Below, one piece after another: positions 1 to 6,683 of a stretch of DNA of 16,661 bases (positions are counted from its first letter, which is position 1; each line of letters begins with the position of its first letter). Origin of the DNA: Oscillospiraceae bacterium. Lineage in GTDB: Bacteria > Bacillota > Clostridia > Oscillospirales > Ruminococcaceae. The notes below the pieces were generated by a model that worked only from the letters and a program-made list of their open reading frames with translations, did not search any database and was not told the DNA's origin. The DNA lies in contig JAFYEQ010000358.1 in NCBI GenBank assembly GCA_017544185.1, positions 1 to 16,661 on the forward strand, written 5' to 3'. Position numbers and translations under genes: made by a program.

Positions 1-474
1 CTGTGAGGTCATGGTCTTCTGATCCGGCTCGGTATACTTGGAAAAGTCCATGGTGCTTATGTCCGCATCCGATACGTAGCATATGGACGGCATCCCGTCG
101 TCGATCATCACTGCGAAATACCAGCTCCACGCCGATGAAGATGCACAGTGGGAGAGATATTTAGCCATATCTTCCTGCTTTCCGCTGTACTCTATGTCCT
201 CCAGTTCCACATTTGACTCATATACCCTGCCTGCATATCTTCCCGAGGCCAACTTTCCCGAGCGGGTCACGCACATGACTGCATACTCCTCGACGTATCC
301 AAGCAGCTCCTCTGCGTTCTTGTTCGCTCTGTCTACATTGGAGGCATAGGCCTGTTCATTTATCTCTTGGTTCGACAGGGTCTCAGCCTTCTCCTTAGAG
401 TTGGCGGAGCATCCTGTCACAGCTGTACATATCACAGCTGCGGTCAGCAGTATGATGACCTTTTTCATTATCAT
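1..474 (-). CDS. Small lipoprotein A, 3' end outside the window
   Basis: The minus-strand frame is open from a start near 474 to base 1 and runs off the window, so 158 codons are visible and the C-terminus is missing. The N-terminus has basic residues, a hydrophobic stretch and a lipobox (V-T-G-C, Cys 22), so it is likely a lipidated protein on the outer face of the membrane. ATG at 474 is followed in frame by ATG at 468; 474 lies about 13 nt from a GGAG and is preferred, though 468 gives the more typical MKK start. The downstream part shares SGRYAG and a pattern like AVMID(D/N)G.P...Y.S..D.S..DF with the lipoprotein at 753-1190, so the two are paralogues. It lies downstream of the 59-aa ORF and may be in the same transcript. 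Function is unknown. Confidence 0.75.
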   Translation of the reverse strand, partial: MIMKKVIILLTAAVICTAVTGCSANSKEKAETLSNQEINEQAYASNVDRANKNAEELLGYVEEYAVMCVTRSGKLASGRYAGRVYESNVELEDIEYSGKQEDMAKYLSHCASSSAWSWYFAVMIDDGMPSICYVSDADISTMDFSKYTEPDQKTMTSQ

Positions 475-542
475 ATATCGTGATCTTCTCCTTCATCAGT
501 GATCGGCATCCTCACGATCCGGTAAGTACCGACAGAATATCA

Positions 543-722
543 CTATTGCTGTCGAGCATCTTCATATGTTTTCTCTTTCCGTTCGGATGTGCATTCTTCA
601 TCATCGGATGTATGTTCCGGTGCAGGTAATGTGCAGAAACGTTCAAAAAGGGCGATAAGACCCTCTAGCTCTTTTTCTGTCATGAGCTCTATCAGAGATA
701 TGGCTCTTTCCCGTGTGGTCAT
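543..722 (-). CDS. 59-aa hypothetical protein between two lipoprotein genes
   Basis: A complete small frame runs from ATG at 722 to TAG at 543-545. It is preceded by AGGTGA about 5 nt upstream of the start, a good ribosome binding site. The product starts MTTRERAISLIELM, is predicted helical in its first half (TEKELEGLIALFERF) and turns acidic and polar at the end. It has no signal peptide or membrane segment, so it is probably cytosolic. It begins 30 bp after the lipoprotein at 753-1190 and ends about 70 bp before the next lipoprotein, which suggests co-transcription. No family was recognised. The alternative is that it is non-coding spacer, but the ribosome binding site and uninterrupted frame argue for a gene. 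Confidence 0.55.
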   Translation of the reverse strand: MTTRERAISLIELMTEKELEGLIALFERFCTLPAPEHTSDDEECTSERKEKTYEDARQQ

Positions 723-752
723 GCGATCACCTACGTGTATGTCCGCTCATCT

Positions 753-1190
753 TTACTGTATCTTCACGCCGACTACCATGCCCTCGGGTATGTTCTTGAA
801 GTCTACCGAGGAGAGGTCGCTCTCCGACCAGTAGGCAGCGGTGGGAGCGCCGTTATCGATCATGACGGCGTAATAACCAGATGTCATGCCGTTGGTGTAG
901 GTGTCGAAGGCCTTGTCGAAGTCGGAGCGGGAGCCGTCGAAGGCCGGGGTATCGGAGGCTCTGTCCGGTGAGCCCGCATACCGTCCCGACTGGAGCTTCA
1001 CGCCGTATGACGCGCAGGAGGCGCAGTAGTTCTGTGCATTCTGCATCATCAGCTCTGCGTTGGAATCGGCTGTCATCTGCTTTGCGGCATCTACTCTCGC
1101 CTGAGCGTTCTCCGACGTGGTGGTGCCGTCGCATGAGGAGAGCATCACAGCGGCCATGATCGCCGCGGGTATACACATCATCGTTTTCAT
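753..1190 (-). CDS. Small lipoprotein B, paralogue of lipoprotein A
   Basis: A 145-aa protein starts MKTMMCIPAAIM and has a hydrophobic segment ending in the lipobox L-S-S-C (Cys 20), so it is probably exported and lipid-anchored. The mature part is rich in Ala, Ser and Asp, has a central SGRYAG and ends with a segment of the form YYAVMIDNG.PTAAYWS..DLSSVDF, also present in the lipoprotein at 1-474. The start has AGGGA about 7 nt upstream. It lies only 25 bp after accB on the same strand, so it may be read through from the fatty-acid operon, although nothing in the protein suggests lipid synthesis. The YYAV.IDNG...A.YWS style vaguely recalls C-terminal parts of Ruminococcus pilin-like proteins, but the prepilin leader is absent. 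Function is unknown. Confidence 0.8.
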   Translation of the reverse strand: MKTMMCIPAAIMAAVMLSSCDGTTTSENAQARVDAAKQMTADSNAELMMQNAQNYCASCASYGVKLQSGRYAGSPDRASDTPAFDGSRSDFDKAFDTYTNGMTSGYYAVMIDNGAPTAAYWSESDLSSVDFKNIPEGMVVGVKIQ

Positions 1191-1215
1191 ACGAACATCC
1201 CTGCCCCTGTTTACG

Positions 1216-1689
1216 TCATTCTATGACCATGATCGGCTGATCGTACTCCACGGAGTCGCCCGAGCGGACGAGGATCTGGCGGACGATGCCGCTGTATTCG
1301 CTCTTTACCTCGTTCATCAGCTTCATGGACTCTATGATCATCACTACGTCGCCCTTCTTCACCTTGTCGCCGATGCTGACGAAGGCAGGCTTGCCGGGGG
1401 CGGGCGAAGAGTAGAAGGTGCCCACTATGGGGGACTTGATCACGTTCCCCTTGGCGATGGCCTCGCTGCGGGCTGCAGCAGGCGACGGGGATGAGGGATC
1501 GTTGGCGAACCCTGCAGGTGTCACAGGCTGCGGCTGTCCTGCGGGAGGAGGCGGAGGAGGGAGCATGGCGCCCTTCACCGTGATGCTGCCCGTACCGTCG
1601 GTGACGGTGATCTCGGACAGGTGACGTGAGCTCGTGATGTCTGCGAGCCTCTCTATGGTCTCGATGTCTATCTTACCGAATATCTTCAT
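1216..1689 (-). CDS. accB: Biotin carboxyl carrier protein of acetyl-CoA carboxylase
   Basis: The 157-aa product carries biotin and moves carboxyl groups between biotin carboxylase and carboxyltransferase to make malonyl-CoA. The N-terminal ~40 residues are the usual BCCP N-domain. Residues 43-75 form a Pro/Ala-rich linker with six consecutive prolines. Residues 83-157 are the biotinyl domain with SPIVGTFYSSPAPG, and the motif ESMKLMNEV places the biotinylated lysine at Lys123. The usual residue before MK is Ala; Ser here is tolerated in the family. Length is normal. It starts 19 bp after fabF ends, with GGAG about 13 nt upstream, and is the last fatty-acid gene of the block. The expected downstream fabZ, accC, accD and accA are absent, so the rest of the carboxylase must be elsewhere. 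Confidence 0.95.
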   Translation of the reverse strand: MKIFGKIDIETIERLADITSSRHLSEITVTDGTGSITVKGAMLPPPPPPAGQPQPVTPAGFANDPSSPSPAAARSEAIAKGNVIKSPIVGTFYSSPAPGKPAFVSIGDKVKKGDVVMIIESMKLMNEVKSEYSGIVRQILVRSGDSVEYDQPIMVIE

Positions 1690-1708
1690 TTGAGTTTCTC
1701 TCTCCGTA

Positions 1709-2956
1709 TCACTTGTAACGCTTTATGAGTATGCAGGCGTTGTGCCCGCCGAAGCCCAGGGAGTTGGACAGGGCAGCGTCGATCTGCATATCCCTCTTCG
1801 CATCTGTCACATAGTCGAGATCGCATTCCGGATCGGGTGTGGCGTACCCCAGAGTGCGGTGTACGAAGCCCTGTTCGATCTGGACAGCGGTAGCGATAGC
1901 CTCGACTGCGCCTGCTGCGCCCAGCAGATGTCCCATCATGGACTTGGTGGAGTTCACCGCCGTCTTGTACGCATGGTCGCCCAGAGCGAGCTTTATGGCG
2001 GTGGTCTCGTACTTGTCGTTGAGGCCCGTGGAGGTGCCGTGAGCGTTGATATAGTCTATATCCTCGGGTGAGAGCCCTGCCTCACGTATGGCCATAGTCA
2101 TAGCCGCAGCTGCAGCCTCGCCGGTAGGAGACGGGCTGGTCATATGGTATCCGTCGCCGGTAGCGCCGTAACCTGCCACCTCTGCGTAGATATGCGCTCC
2201 TCTTGCAAGGGCGTGATCTAAGCTCTCAAGTACCAGCATACCACATCCCTCGCCCATGACGAAGCCTGAACGTTCCTTGTCGAAGGGGATGGAGCAGCGC
2301 TCGGGATCCTCGGAGCGGGTGAGCGCGTGCATATTATTGAAGGCACCCAGAGCGAACTCGTTTATGCAGGACTCTGCACCTCCTGCGAGGCACACGTCCA
2401 GATAGCCGTCCTTGATCTTGCGGAAGGCCTCACCTATGGCGTGGGTGCCGGAACAGCAGGCGGTGGTGGTGCAGAAGTTGGCGCCCTTGAACGCGCCGTT
2501 CTTCATGGCCACGGTACCGGCTGCCATATTGCCGATGGTCATGGGTATATAGAATACCGATATCTTTCCGGGGCCCTTCTCTCCGAACTTGGCGCCCTCG
2601 GATATGGTGAGCCCCAGGTCGCCGATGCCTACGCCGCATATCACGCCTGCACGGTAGGGATCTATGTCCGTAAACCCCGTGCCCGCATCAGCCAGGGCAT
2701 CATGAGCGGCAGCTACCGCGAACTGGGTGAAGCGGGACAGCTTGCGCACGTCCTTCTTCTCCACGCCGCACTGGTCTACCAGCTTCTGGGTATCGAAGTC
2801 CTCCACTGTAGCGGCGATCTTCACCTCCAGCCGGTCGCTGACGCGGTCGCCCAGCAGCGTGAAGCCGCGCTTCCCGTCCGCAAGCGATGCTGCGAACTCA
2901 TCTATACTATTGCCGATGGGCGATACCACGCCCATCCCGGTAATTACTACTCTCAT
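1709..2956 (-). CDS. fabF: 3-oxoacyl-ACP synthase II (KAS II)
   Basis: The 415-aa product is a cytosolic elongating condensing enzyme of type II fatty-acid synthesis, adding malonyl-ACP to acyl-ACP. The thiolase fold is clear from the N-terminal VVITGMGVVSPIG. The catalytic triad is intact: Cys167 in TTACCSGTHAIG, His306 in NAHGTST and His343 in STKSMMGHLLGAAGA, with Lys338 also present. The C-terminal SLGFGGHNA is standard. Length matches the family. The start follows AAAGGGG about 8 nt upstream. It lies 64 bp after fabG and 19 bp before accB, consistent with one operon from the fabH promoter. Confidence 0.97.
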   Translation of the reverse strand: MRVVITGMGVVSPIGNSIDEFAASLADGKRGFTLLGDRVSDRLEVKIAATVEDFDTQKLVDQCGVEKKDVRKLSRFTQFAVAAAHDALADAGTGFTDIDPYRAGVICGVGIGDLGLTISEGAKFGEKGPGKISVFYIPMTIGNMAAGTVAMKNGAFKGANFCTTTACCSGTHAIGEAFRKIKDGYLDVCLAGGAESCINEFALGAFNNMHALTRSEDPERCSIPFDKERSGFVMGEGCGMLVLESLDHALARGAHIYAEVAGYGATGDGYHMTSPSPTGEAAAAAMTMAIREAGLSPEDIDYINAHGTSTGLNDKYETTAIKLALGDHAYKTAVNSTKSMMGHLLGAAGAVEAIATAVQIEQGFVHRTLGYATPDPECDLDYVTDAKRDMQIDAALSNSLGFGGHNACILIKRYK

Positions 2957-3020
2957 GTGTTATCCCCTTTTTCCCGTCATCTTTATCCTTGGTAGGTATC
3001 TGTCATATGTCGTCCGACGG

Positions 3021-3752
3021 TCACATGCTGAGGCCGCCGCTTATCTCGATCACCTGTCCCGTCACGTAGGAGGAGTCCTCGGATGCGAGGAAGGATACCA
3101 CGGATGCGATCTCCTCGGGCTCGCCGTAACGCTTCATGGCGATCTGGGAGAGCATGCGCTGCTTCTGCTCCTCGGTGAGCTGGTCGGTCATGGGGGTGTG
3201 TATGAAGCCCGGTGCTACCGCATTGCAGGTGATGCCGCGGGAGCCGTACTCCTTGGCTACGGTCTTGGTCATGCCGATTATGGCAGCCTTGGATGCAGCG
3301 TAGTTGACCTGCCCGGGGTTGCCGTAGAGGCCTGTAACGGATGCGAGATTGATGATATGGCCGTGCTTCTGCTTGCGCATGATCTCACATACCAGCTTCA
3401 TCATATTGAACACGCTCTTCTGGTTGACTGCGATGACCAGATCGTACATATCCGGCGTCATCTTCACCATGAGCGTGTCACGAGTGATGCCCGCGTTGTT
3501 GACCAGTACGTCTATGGTGCCGAAGCGCTCCTTGACTGCCTTGGTCATATCCTCACACTGCTCGAACTTGGACACGTCCGCGATGAATACCTCGGCCTGT
3601 ACTCCGAGAGCTCTCACGCGGTCAACGATGTCATTGTCCTCGAAGCTCTTCTCGCTCACATCGTTGAAGGCGATGTCGAAGCCGTCCTTTGCGAGCCTGA
3701 GCGCGATAGCCGCGCCTATGCCCCTTGCGGAGCCTGTGATAAGTGCTGTCAT
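3021..3752 (-). CDS. fabG: 3-oxoacyl-ACP reductase
   Basis: The 243-aa short-chain dehydrogenase/reductase reduces 3-oxoacyl-ACP with NADPH in each elongation cycle. It shows the Rossmann motif TGSARGIG (residues 6-13), NNAG at 85-88, Asn110, and the catalytic Ser138, Tyr151 and Lys155 (Y-x-x-x-K in YAASK). The C-terminal segment ends in VIEISGGLSM, normal for FabG. The start has AAGGAG immediately upstream, and this ribosome binding site abuts the fabK stop only 9 bp away, which suggests translational coupling. In many Firmicutes fabD lies between fabK and fabG; here it is missing. Confidence 0.97.
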   Translation of the reverse strand: MTALITGSARGIGAAIALRLAKDGFDIAFNDVSEKSFEDNDIVDRVRALGVQAEVFIADVSKFEQCEDMTKAVKERFGTIDVLVNNAGITRDTLMVKMTPDMYDLVIAVNQKSVFNMMKLVCEIMRKQKHGHIINLASVTGLYGNPGQVNYAASKAAIIGMTKTVAKEYGSRGITCNAVAPGFIHTPMTDQLTEEQKQRMLSQIAMKRYGEPEEIASVVSFLASEDSSYVTGQVIEISGGLSM

Positions 3753-3761
3753 AGTATCTCC

Positions 3762-4691
3762 TTATTTGCCGAGCAGCTTCTCTGCGCCGCTCATGATCTC
3801 TTCCACTATATCCTTCACGGGCTTGATATCTGTTATCATGCCTGCGATGAGCCCGCAGAGCATAGAGCCCTCTTCCACGTTGCCGTCTACCACTGCCTTG
3901 CGCAGGGAACCTACGGTGAGAGCCTCGAAGTCCTCGGGGGGAGCTGCGTTCTTCTCCATCTCCTGCAGCTTCTTGGTATACTTAGAGCGTATGCAGCGGC
4001 AGGGGGAGCCCGAGTAGAAGCCCGTTATGGCGTTGTCCGTGTCCTTTGCCTTGACTACGGCGTTCTTATAGTTGGGGTGTATCTGACATTCCTCTGAAGC
4101 AAGGAAGCGGGTACCTATCTGTACGCCGTCGGCGCCAAGCATGAACGATGCAGCCACGCCGCGTCCGTCGGCTATACCGCCTGCGGCGATGACGGGCACC
4201 TCTGCGCCCACTGCGTCTACGATCTGAGGCACCAGACACATGGTAGTGTTCTGACCGATATGGCCGCCCGACTCCGTGCCCTCTGCGATCACCGCATCAG
4301 CACCTGCCTTCACCAGTCTGCGGGCCAGCGCTACGGTAGGCACCACGGGGATCACCTTGATGCCCGCCTCCTTCCAGGCGGGGACATAGGTACCGGGGTT
4401 TCCCGCACCTGTGGTGACGAAGGCCACGCCCTCGTCTATCACCAGCTGAGCCAGATCCTCCGCGTTGGGCGACATGAGCATGATGTTCACGCCGAAGGGC
4501 TTGTCGGTCAGCTCCTTGCAGCGGCGTATCTGATCGCGCAGGTAGTCTATGGGAGCGGAGCCGCCTGCGATGATACCTGCACCTCCCGCGTTGGACACTG
4601 CAGAGGCCAGGGTGCTCTCAGCTACCCAAGCCATGCCGCCCTGCAGCAGCGGGTACTTTATACCAAGAAGTTCTGTCAAACGTGTAGTCAT
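3762..4691 (-). CDS. fabK: Enoyl-ACP reductase II, FMN-dependent
   Basis: The 309-aa TIM-barrel flavoprotein performs the last reduction of the elongation cycle (trans-2-enoyl-ACP to acyl-ACP, NAD(P)H). It belongs to the FabK/nitronate monooxygenase superfamily. Supporting motifs are LLGIKYPLLQGGMAWVA at the N-terminus, PFGVNIM, GAGNPG, and GTESGGHIG with His144 at the position reported as important in pneumococcal FabK, plus AAGGIADGRG and GADGVQIGTRF for FMN phosphate binding. The genomic setting beside fabG, fabF and fabH favours FabK over a nitronate monooxygenase. GGAGG lies ahead of an ATGTATGATG cluster; the last ATG (4691) gives MTTRLTELLG. Its upstream gap to fabH is filled by a repeat element. 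Confidence 0.96.
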   Translation of the reverse strand: MTTRLTELLGIKYPLLQGGMAWVAESTLASAVSNAGGAGIIAGGSAPIDYLRDQIRRCKELTDKPFGVNIMLMSPNAEDLAQLVIDEGVAFVTTGAGNPGTYVPAWKEAGIKVIPVVPTVALARRLVKAGADAVIAEGTESGGHIGQNTTMCLVPQIVDAVGAEVPVIAAGGIADGRGVAASFMLGADGVQIGTRFLASEECQIHPNYKNAVVKAKDTDNAITGFYSGSPCRCIRSKYTKKLQEMEKNAAPPEDFEALTVGSLRKAVVDGNVEEGSMLCGLIAGMITDIKPVKDIVEEIMSGAEKLLGK

Positions 4692-4703
4692 ACATATCCT
4701 CCA

Positions 4704-4871
4704 TTATATAGAGTTATATAGAGTTAGGAGAGCGAAGAGTCAAGAGTTGGGGAGAGTTGAGCGTTGAGAGTTAAGAGTTGAGATATCGTTCTCAGGCCGG
4801 TCGAGCGCTTCCCTGACAAACAGACCGTTCCTATCAACTCCTAACTTCTCATTCCTAACTCCTAACTTTTT
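4704..4871. repeat. Repeat-rich inverted-repeat element between fabH and fabK
   Basis: The gap between fabH and fabK holds a stretch of degenerate short repeats. At 4704-4723 there are two exact TTATATAGAG units. From about 4721 to 4783 the plus strand is a run of AGTTAGGAG / AGAGTTGAG / GAGAGTTAAG-like units. From 4834 to 4870 the complementary form occurs (CAACTCCTAACTTCTC...CTAACTCCTAAC). The inner arms (TTAAGAGTTGA and TCAACTCCTAA) pair over 10 of 11 positions and flank a ~50-bp core. The arrangement resembles a small non-autonomous element or intergenic repeat inserted inside an operon. In RNA it would form a long imperfect stem-loop. No coding capacity is credible here. Confidence 0.6.
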
Positions 4872-4873
4872 GT

Positions 4874-5863
4874 TCATATGTCCATCACTATGGCGCCCTG
4901 GGTGAGGCCCGCGCCGAAGCCTGTGAAGCATATGGTCATCCCCGGATGGACTATGCCCTTGGACCAAGCCTCGTCGAGGGCGTTGGGGATGGATGCGCTG
5001 GATGTGTTGCCGCAGTGGTCGATGTTGGTGAAGAACTTGTCCATACCGACGCCGAGATGCTTTGCGGCGGTCTCTATTATGCGTATATTAGCCTGATGGG
5101 GTATGATCAGATCTATATCGTCTACCGTGCGCCCCGTCCCCTCGAGAGCAGCGAGCACCGTGTTGGGGAGAGCCTTGGTAGCGAACTTGTATACCTCCTT
5201 GCCGTCCTGTATGAGCACGTCATAGGGGTCGTCGGGGAGGGTATAGTCTTCTATGGCGACGGGATCGTCCATGAAGGGATGGGTGCGCATAGTCTTCTTG
5301 GCGTAGAGATACCTCATGCCCATACCGTCACAGCCCAGATAGGACGTGAAGAACTTGTCAGAGGGGGCTACAACTGCAGCAGCTGCGCCGTCGGCAAAGA
5401 GTATGCAGGAGGAGCGGTCCTCGAAGTTGGTGATGGCGGAGAGCCTTTCGGCGGAGACGATGAGTATCTTCTTCATGCCGCATGAGAGGTACTTATGCGC
5501 CATATCCATGCCATATACGAAGCCCGAGCAGGCGGCGGATATGTCGAACGCGGGACATCCGACGGCCCCGATCTCACGGCCTACGATGGCCGCCATGGAG
5601 GGCGTATGATAGTCGCCCGAGACGGTGGTGCCGATGATCATATCTATCTCATCGGGGGACGTGCCCGACTTCTCAAGGGCTGCCTTTGCTGCCATAGTGC
5701 CGATGTACCAGGTCGGTTCGCCGTTGGTCATGCGGCGGCAGGATATGCCCGTGCGGGTGCGGATCCATTCGTCGTTGGTCTCGACGCATTTTGTGAGGTC
5801 GTCATTGGTGATAGTGAGAGGGGGCGTGTAGCTGCCCGTAGCAAGAATATCTATACCTGTCAT
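4874..5863 (-). CDS. fabH: 3-oxoacyl-ACP synthase III (KAS III)
   Basis: The 329-aa product starts fatty-acid synthesis by condensing acyl-CoA with malonyl-ACP. The catalytic residues are in place: Cys112 in DISAACSGFVYG, His256 in IPHQANIRII and Asn286 in HCGNTSSASIPNAL. The N-terminal ETNDEWIRTRTGI motif is also diagnostic. Length is normal. The start (5863) has only a modest AGGT ribosome binding site. It is the first gene after a near-consensus promoter at 5916-5944. acpP, commonly the next gene in Firmicutes, is not in the window. Confidence 0.97.
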   Translation of the reverse strand: MTGIDILATGSYTPPLTITNDDLTKCVETNDEWIRTRTGISCRRMTNGEPTWYIGTMAAKAALEKSGTSPDEIDMIIGTTVSGDYHTPSMAAIVGREIGAVGCPAFDISAACSGFVYGMDMAHKYLSCGMKKILIVSAERLSAITNFEDRSSCILFADGAAAAVVAPSDKFFTSYLGCDGMGMRYLYAKKTMRTHPFMDDPVAIEDYTLPDDPYDVLIQDGKEVYKFATKALPNTVLAALEGTGRTVDDIDLIIPHQANIRIIETAAKHLGVGMDKFFTNIDHCGNTSSASIPNALDEAWSKGIVHPGMTICFTGFGAGLTQGAIVMDI

Positions 5864-5891
5864 GGTCTACCTCGCGTATGATCAATATAAC

Positions 5892-5904
5892 GGGCGTCAT
5901 GCCC
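5892..5904. promoter_or_regulatory. Palindrome just downstream of the fabH promoter, possible operator
   Basis: GGGC-GTCAT-GCCC is an inverted repeat placed a few bases after the predicted fabH transcription start, a position where a repressor could block the operon. It does not resemble the FapR or FabT consensus sites as I recall them. Assignment as an operator is inference only. Confidence 0.25.
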
Positions 5905-5915
5905 TTAACTATATT

Positions 5916-5944
5916 ATTATACTACATTTTGCCATTCAAGTCAA
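5916..5944 (-). promoter_or_regulatory. SigA-type promoter of the fabH-accB operon
   Basis: On the minus strand, -35 TTGACT (5939-5944) and -10 TATAAT (5916-5921) are separated by exactly 17 bp. The predicted start is near 5909, leaving a ~45-nt leader before fabH. Confidence 0.85.
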
Positions 5945-6013
5945 CACATAATGAAAAATATTTGGGCCGACCGACTATCCGCAGGCCGATCGTGGGCTGC
6001 CATCTCGATAGAC

Positions 6014-6043
6014 AAAAAGGGCTGCCGCATCACGCAGCAGCCC
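6014..6043 (-). terminator. Rho-independent terminator of the RNHCP gene
   Basis: Read on the minus strand, GGGCTGC and GCAGCCC form a 7-bp GC-rich stem with an 11-nt loop, followed directly by TTTTT. It starts 8 bp after the stop codon of the RNHCP gene and separates it from the fabH promoter. Confidence 0.85.
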
Positions 6044-6050
6044 TGCAGCA

Positions 6051-6479
6051 TCAGCACCATTTGAGCCCTTCGCCGCCCATGAGGGCCGTCATCTCCTCTA
6101 TGCGCTCCAGCGGGAACGGCGGGAGAGCCAGCGGTCTCATCGCGATGGACATCAGCTTCATAGGGTCATCGTCGGCGGCGATCCTGTTGGAATTGAGAGC
6201 GCCGCAGATCCTGCAGCGGTGTATCACTGCCCACTCGCCGTTCCTGCGCACCCATACCGCGATGGGTTCCATAGCGCCTCCGCAGTCGGACTCCCTGTCT
6301 CCGGGCGCTATGTCCACATGCTTGCTGTGGAGACAATAGGGGCAATGGTCGCGGTGACCGCTGCCTGCGCCCTCGGGGACTACCGTCCTGCCGCACACCT
6401 TGCACACGAACGTGTCGGTGCAGGGATGATCCTTGAAATGATGTTTGCTGTATCTTATCCTTTTGTTTTCCCTTGTCAT
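6051..6479 (-). CDS. RNHCP-domain zinc-ribbon protein
   Basis: The 142-aa product matches the RNHCP family (small bacterial zinc-ribbon-like proteins of unknown function). Visible motifs are FVCKVCGRTV (CxxC), SGHRDHCPYCLHSKHVD (the RNHCP core, here R-D-H-C-P), PGDRESDCGGAMEPIAVWV and EWAVIHRCRICG (second CxxC), then NRIAADDDP. The cysteine pairs suggest two zinc sites and possible nucleic-acid or protein binding, but no reaction is known. The longer in-frame start at 6563 is rejected because AGGAGGT lies 8 nt before the ATG at 6479 and the upstream segment reads through leader hairpins. The gene is monocistronic: it has its own promoter, a long structured leader and a terminator. Confidence 0.85.
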   Translation of the reverse strand: MTRENKRIRYSKHHFKDHPCTDTFVCKVCGRTVVPEGAGSGHRDHCPYCLHSKHVDIAPGDRESDCGGAMEPIAVWVRRNGEWAVIHRCRICGALNSNRIAADDDPMKLMSIAMRPLALPPFPLERIEEMTALMGGEGLKWC

Positions 6480-6487
6480 TGCGGGAT

Positions 6488-6494
6488 ACCTCCT
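6488..6494 (-). promoter_or_regulatory. Ribosome binding site of the RNHCP gene, target of a leader anti-SD
   Basis: AGGAGGT on the minus strand sits 8 nt before the ATG at 6479. Its GGAGGT part is complementary over six bases to ACCTCC at 6534-6539, part of the upstream leader hairpin. Confidence 0.75.
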
Positions 6495-6526
6495 AAAAGC
6501 CGTAAACGTTGAACGTATGATACCGA

Positions 6527-6629
6527 CTTTCCGGGAGGTCTGCAGTCGTGACCTCCCGGTCACCCTGCAATAGGCATGTTATTGAACACAAAGATCCTTT
6601 CTGCTCCGTCACGGGAGCTCTGTAATAGG
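6527..6629 (-). ncRNA. Tandem two-module structured leader RNA upstream of the RNHCP gene (candidate cis-regulator)
   Basis: The minus-strand leader contains two similar modules. Module 1 (6629-6596) is CCTATTACAGA, a GCTCC/GGAGC hairpin with loop CGTGAC, then AGAAAGG. Module 2 (6574-6527) is CCTATTGCAGG, a hairpin, then GAAAG. The two 12-nt heads (CCTATTRCAGRG) match except for two purine changes. Module 2 can fold either as GCAG..GTGACC-GGGA-GGTCAC..CTGC with a GNRA-type loop, or as the perfect 10-bp stem CCGGGAGGTC/GACCTCCCGG; the two exclude each other. No known riboswitch class was recognised. The role is inferred from architecture. Confidence 0.5.
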
Positions 6630-6654
6630 TGGATGATATGCTAACTCCGAGGAT

Positions 6655-6683
6655 ATCATAGCACACTTTTACGAGTCTGTCAA
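6655..6683 (-). promoter_or_regulatory. Promoter of the RNHCP gene
   Basis: On the minus strand TTGACA (6678-6683) and TATGAT (6655-6660) are spaced by 17 bp. The predicted start near 6648 gives a ~168-nt leader, long for such a small gene and consisting mostly of the two hairpin modules. Confidence 0.85.

Noticed and set aside
2727..4097. 456-codon plus-strand frame opposite fabF, fabG and fabK
   Set aside because: It crosses three well-identified genes on the other strand, has no family resemblance and a biased His/Leu/Tyr composition: a shadow of codon bias.
4740..4967. 75-codon frame through the repeat element into fabH
   Set aside because: Its sequence is a translation of the degenerate repeats and of fabH in another frame; it is not a gene.
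6596..6629. Guanidine-II (mini-ykkC) riboswitch, because the two hairpins carry ACGR strings
   Set aside because: In that class ACGR forms the terminal loop of short stems; here the strings are inside the stem or in a 9-nt loop.
6527..6629. Two-copy CRISPR-like repeat
   Set aside because: Only two unequal copies with different hairpins, 22 bp apart, inside a promoter leader and with no cas genes.
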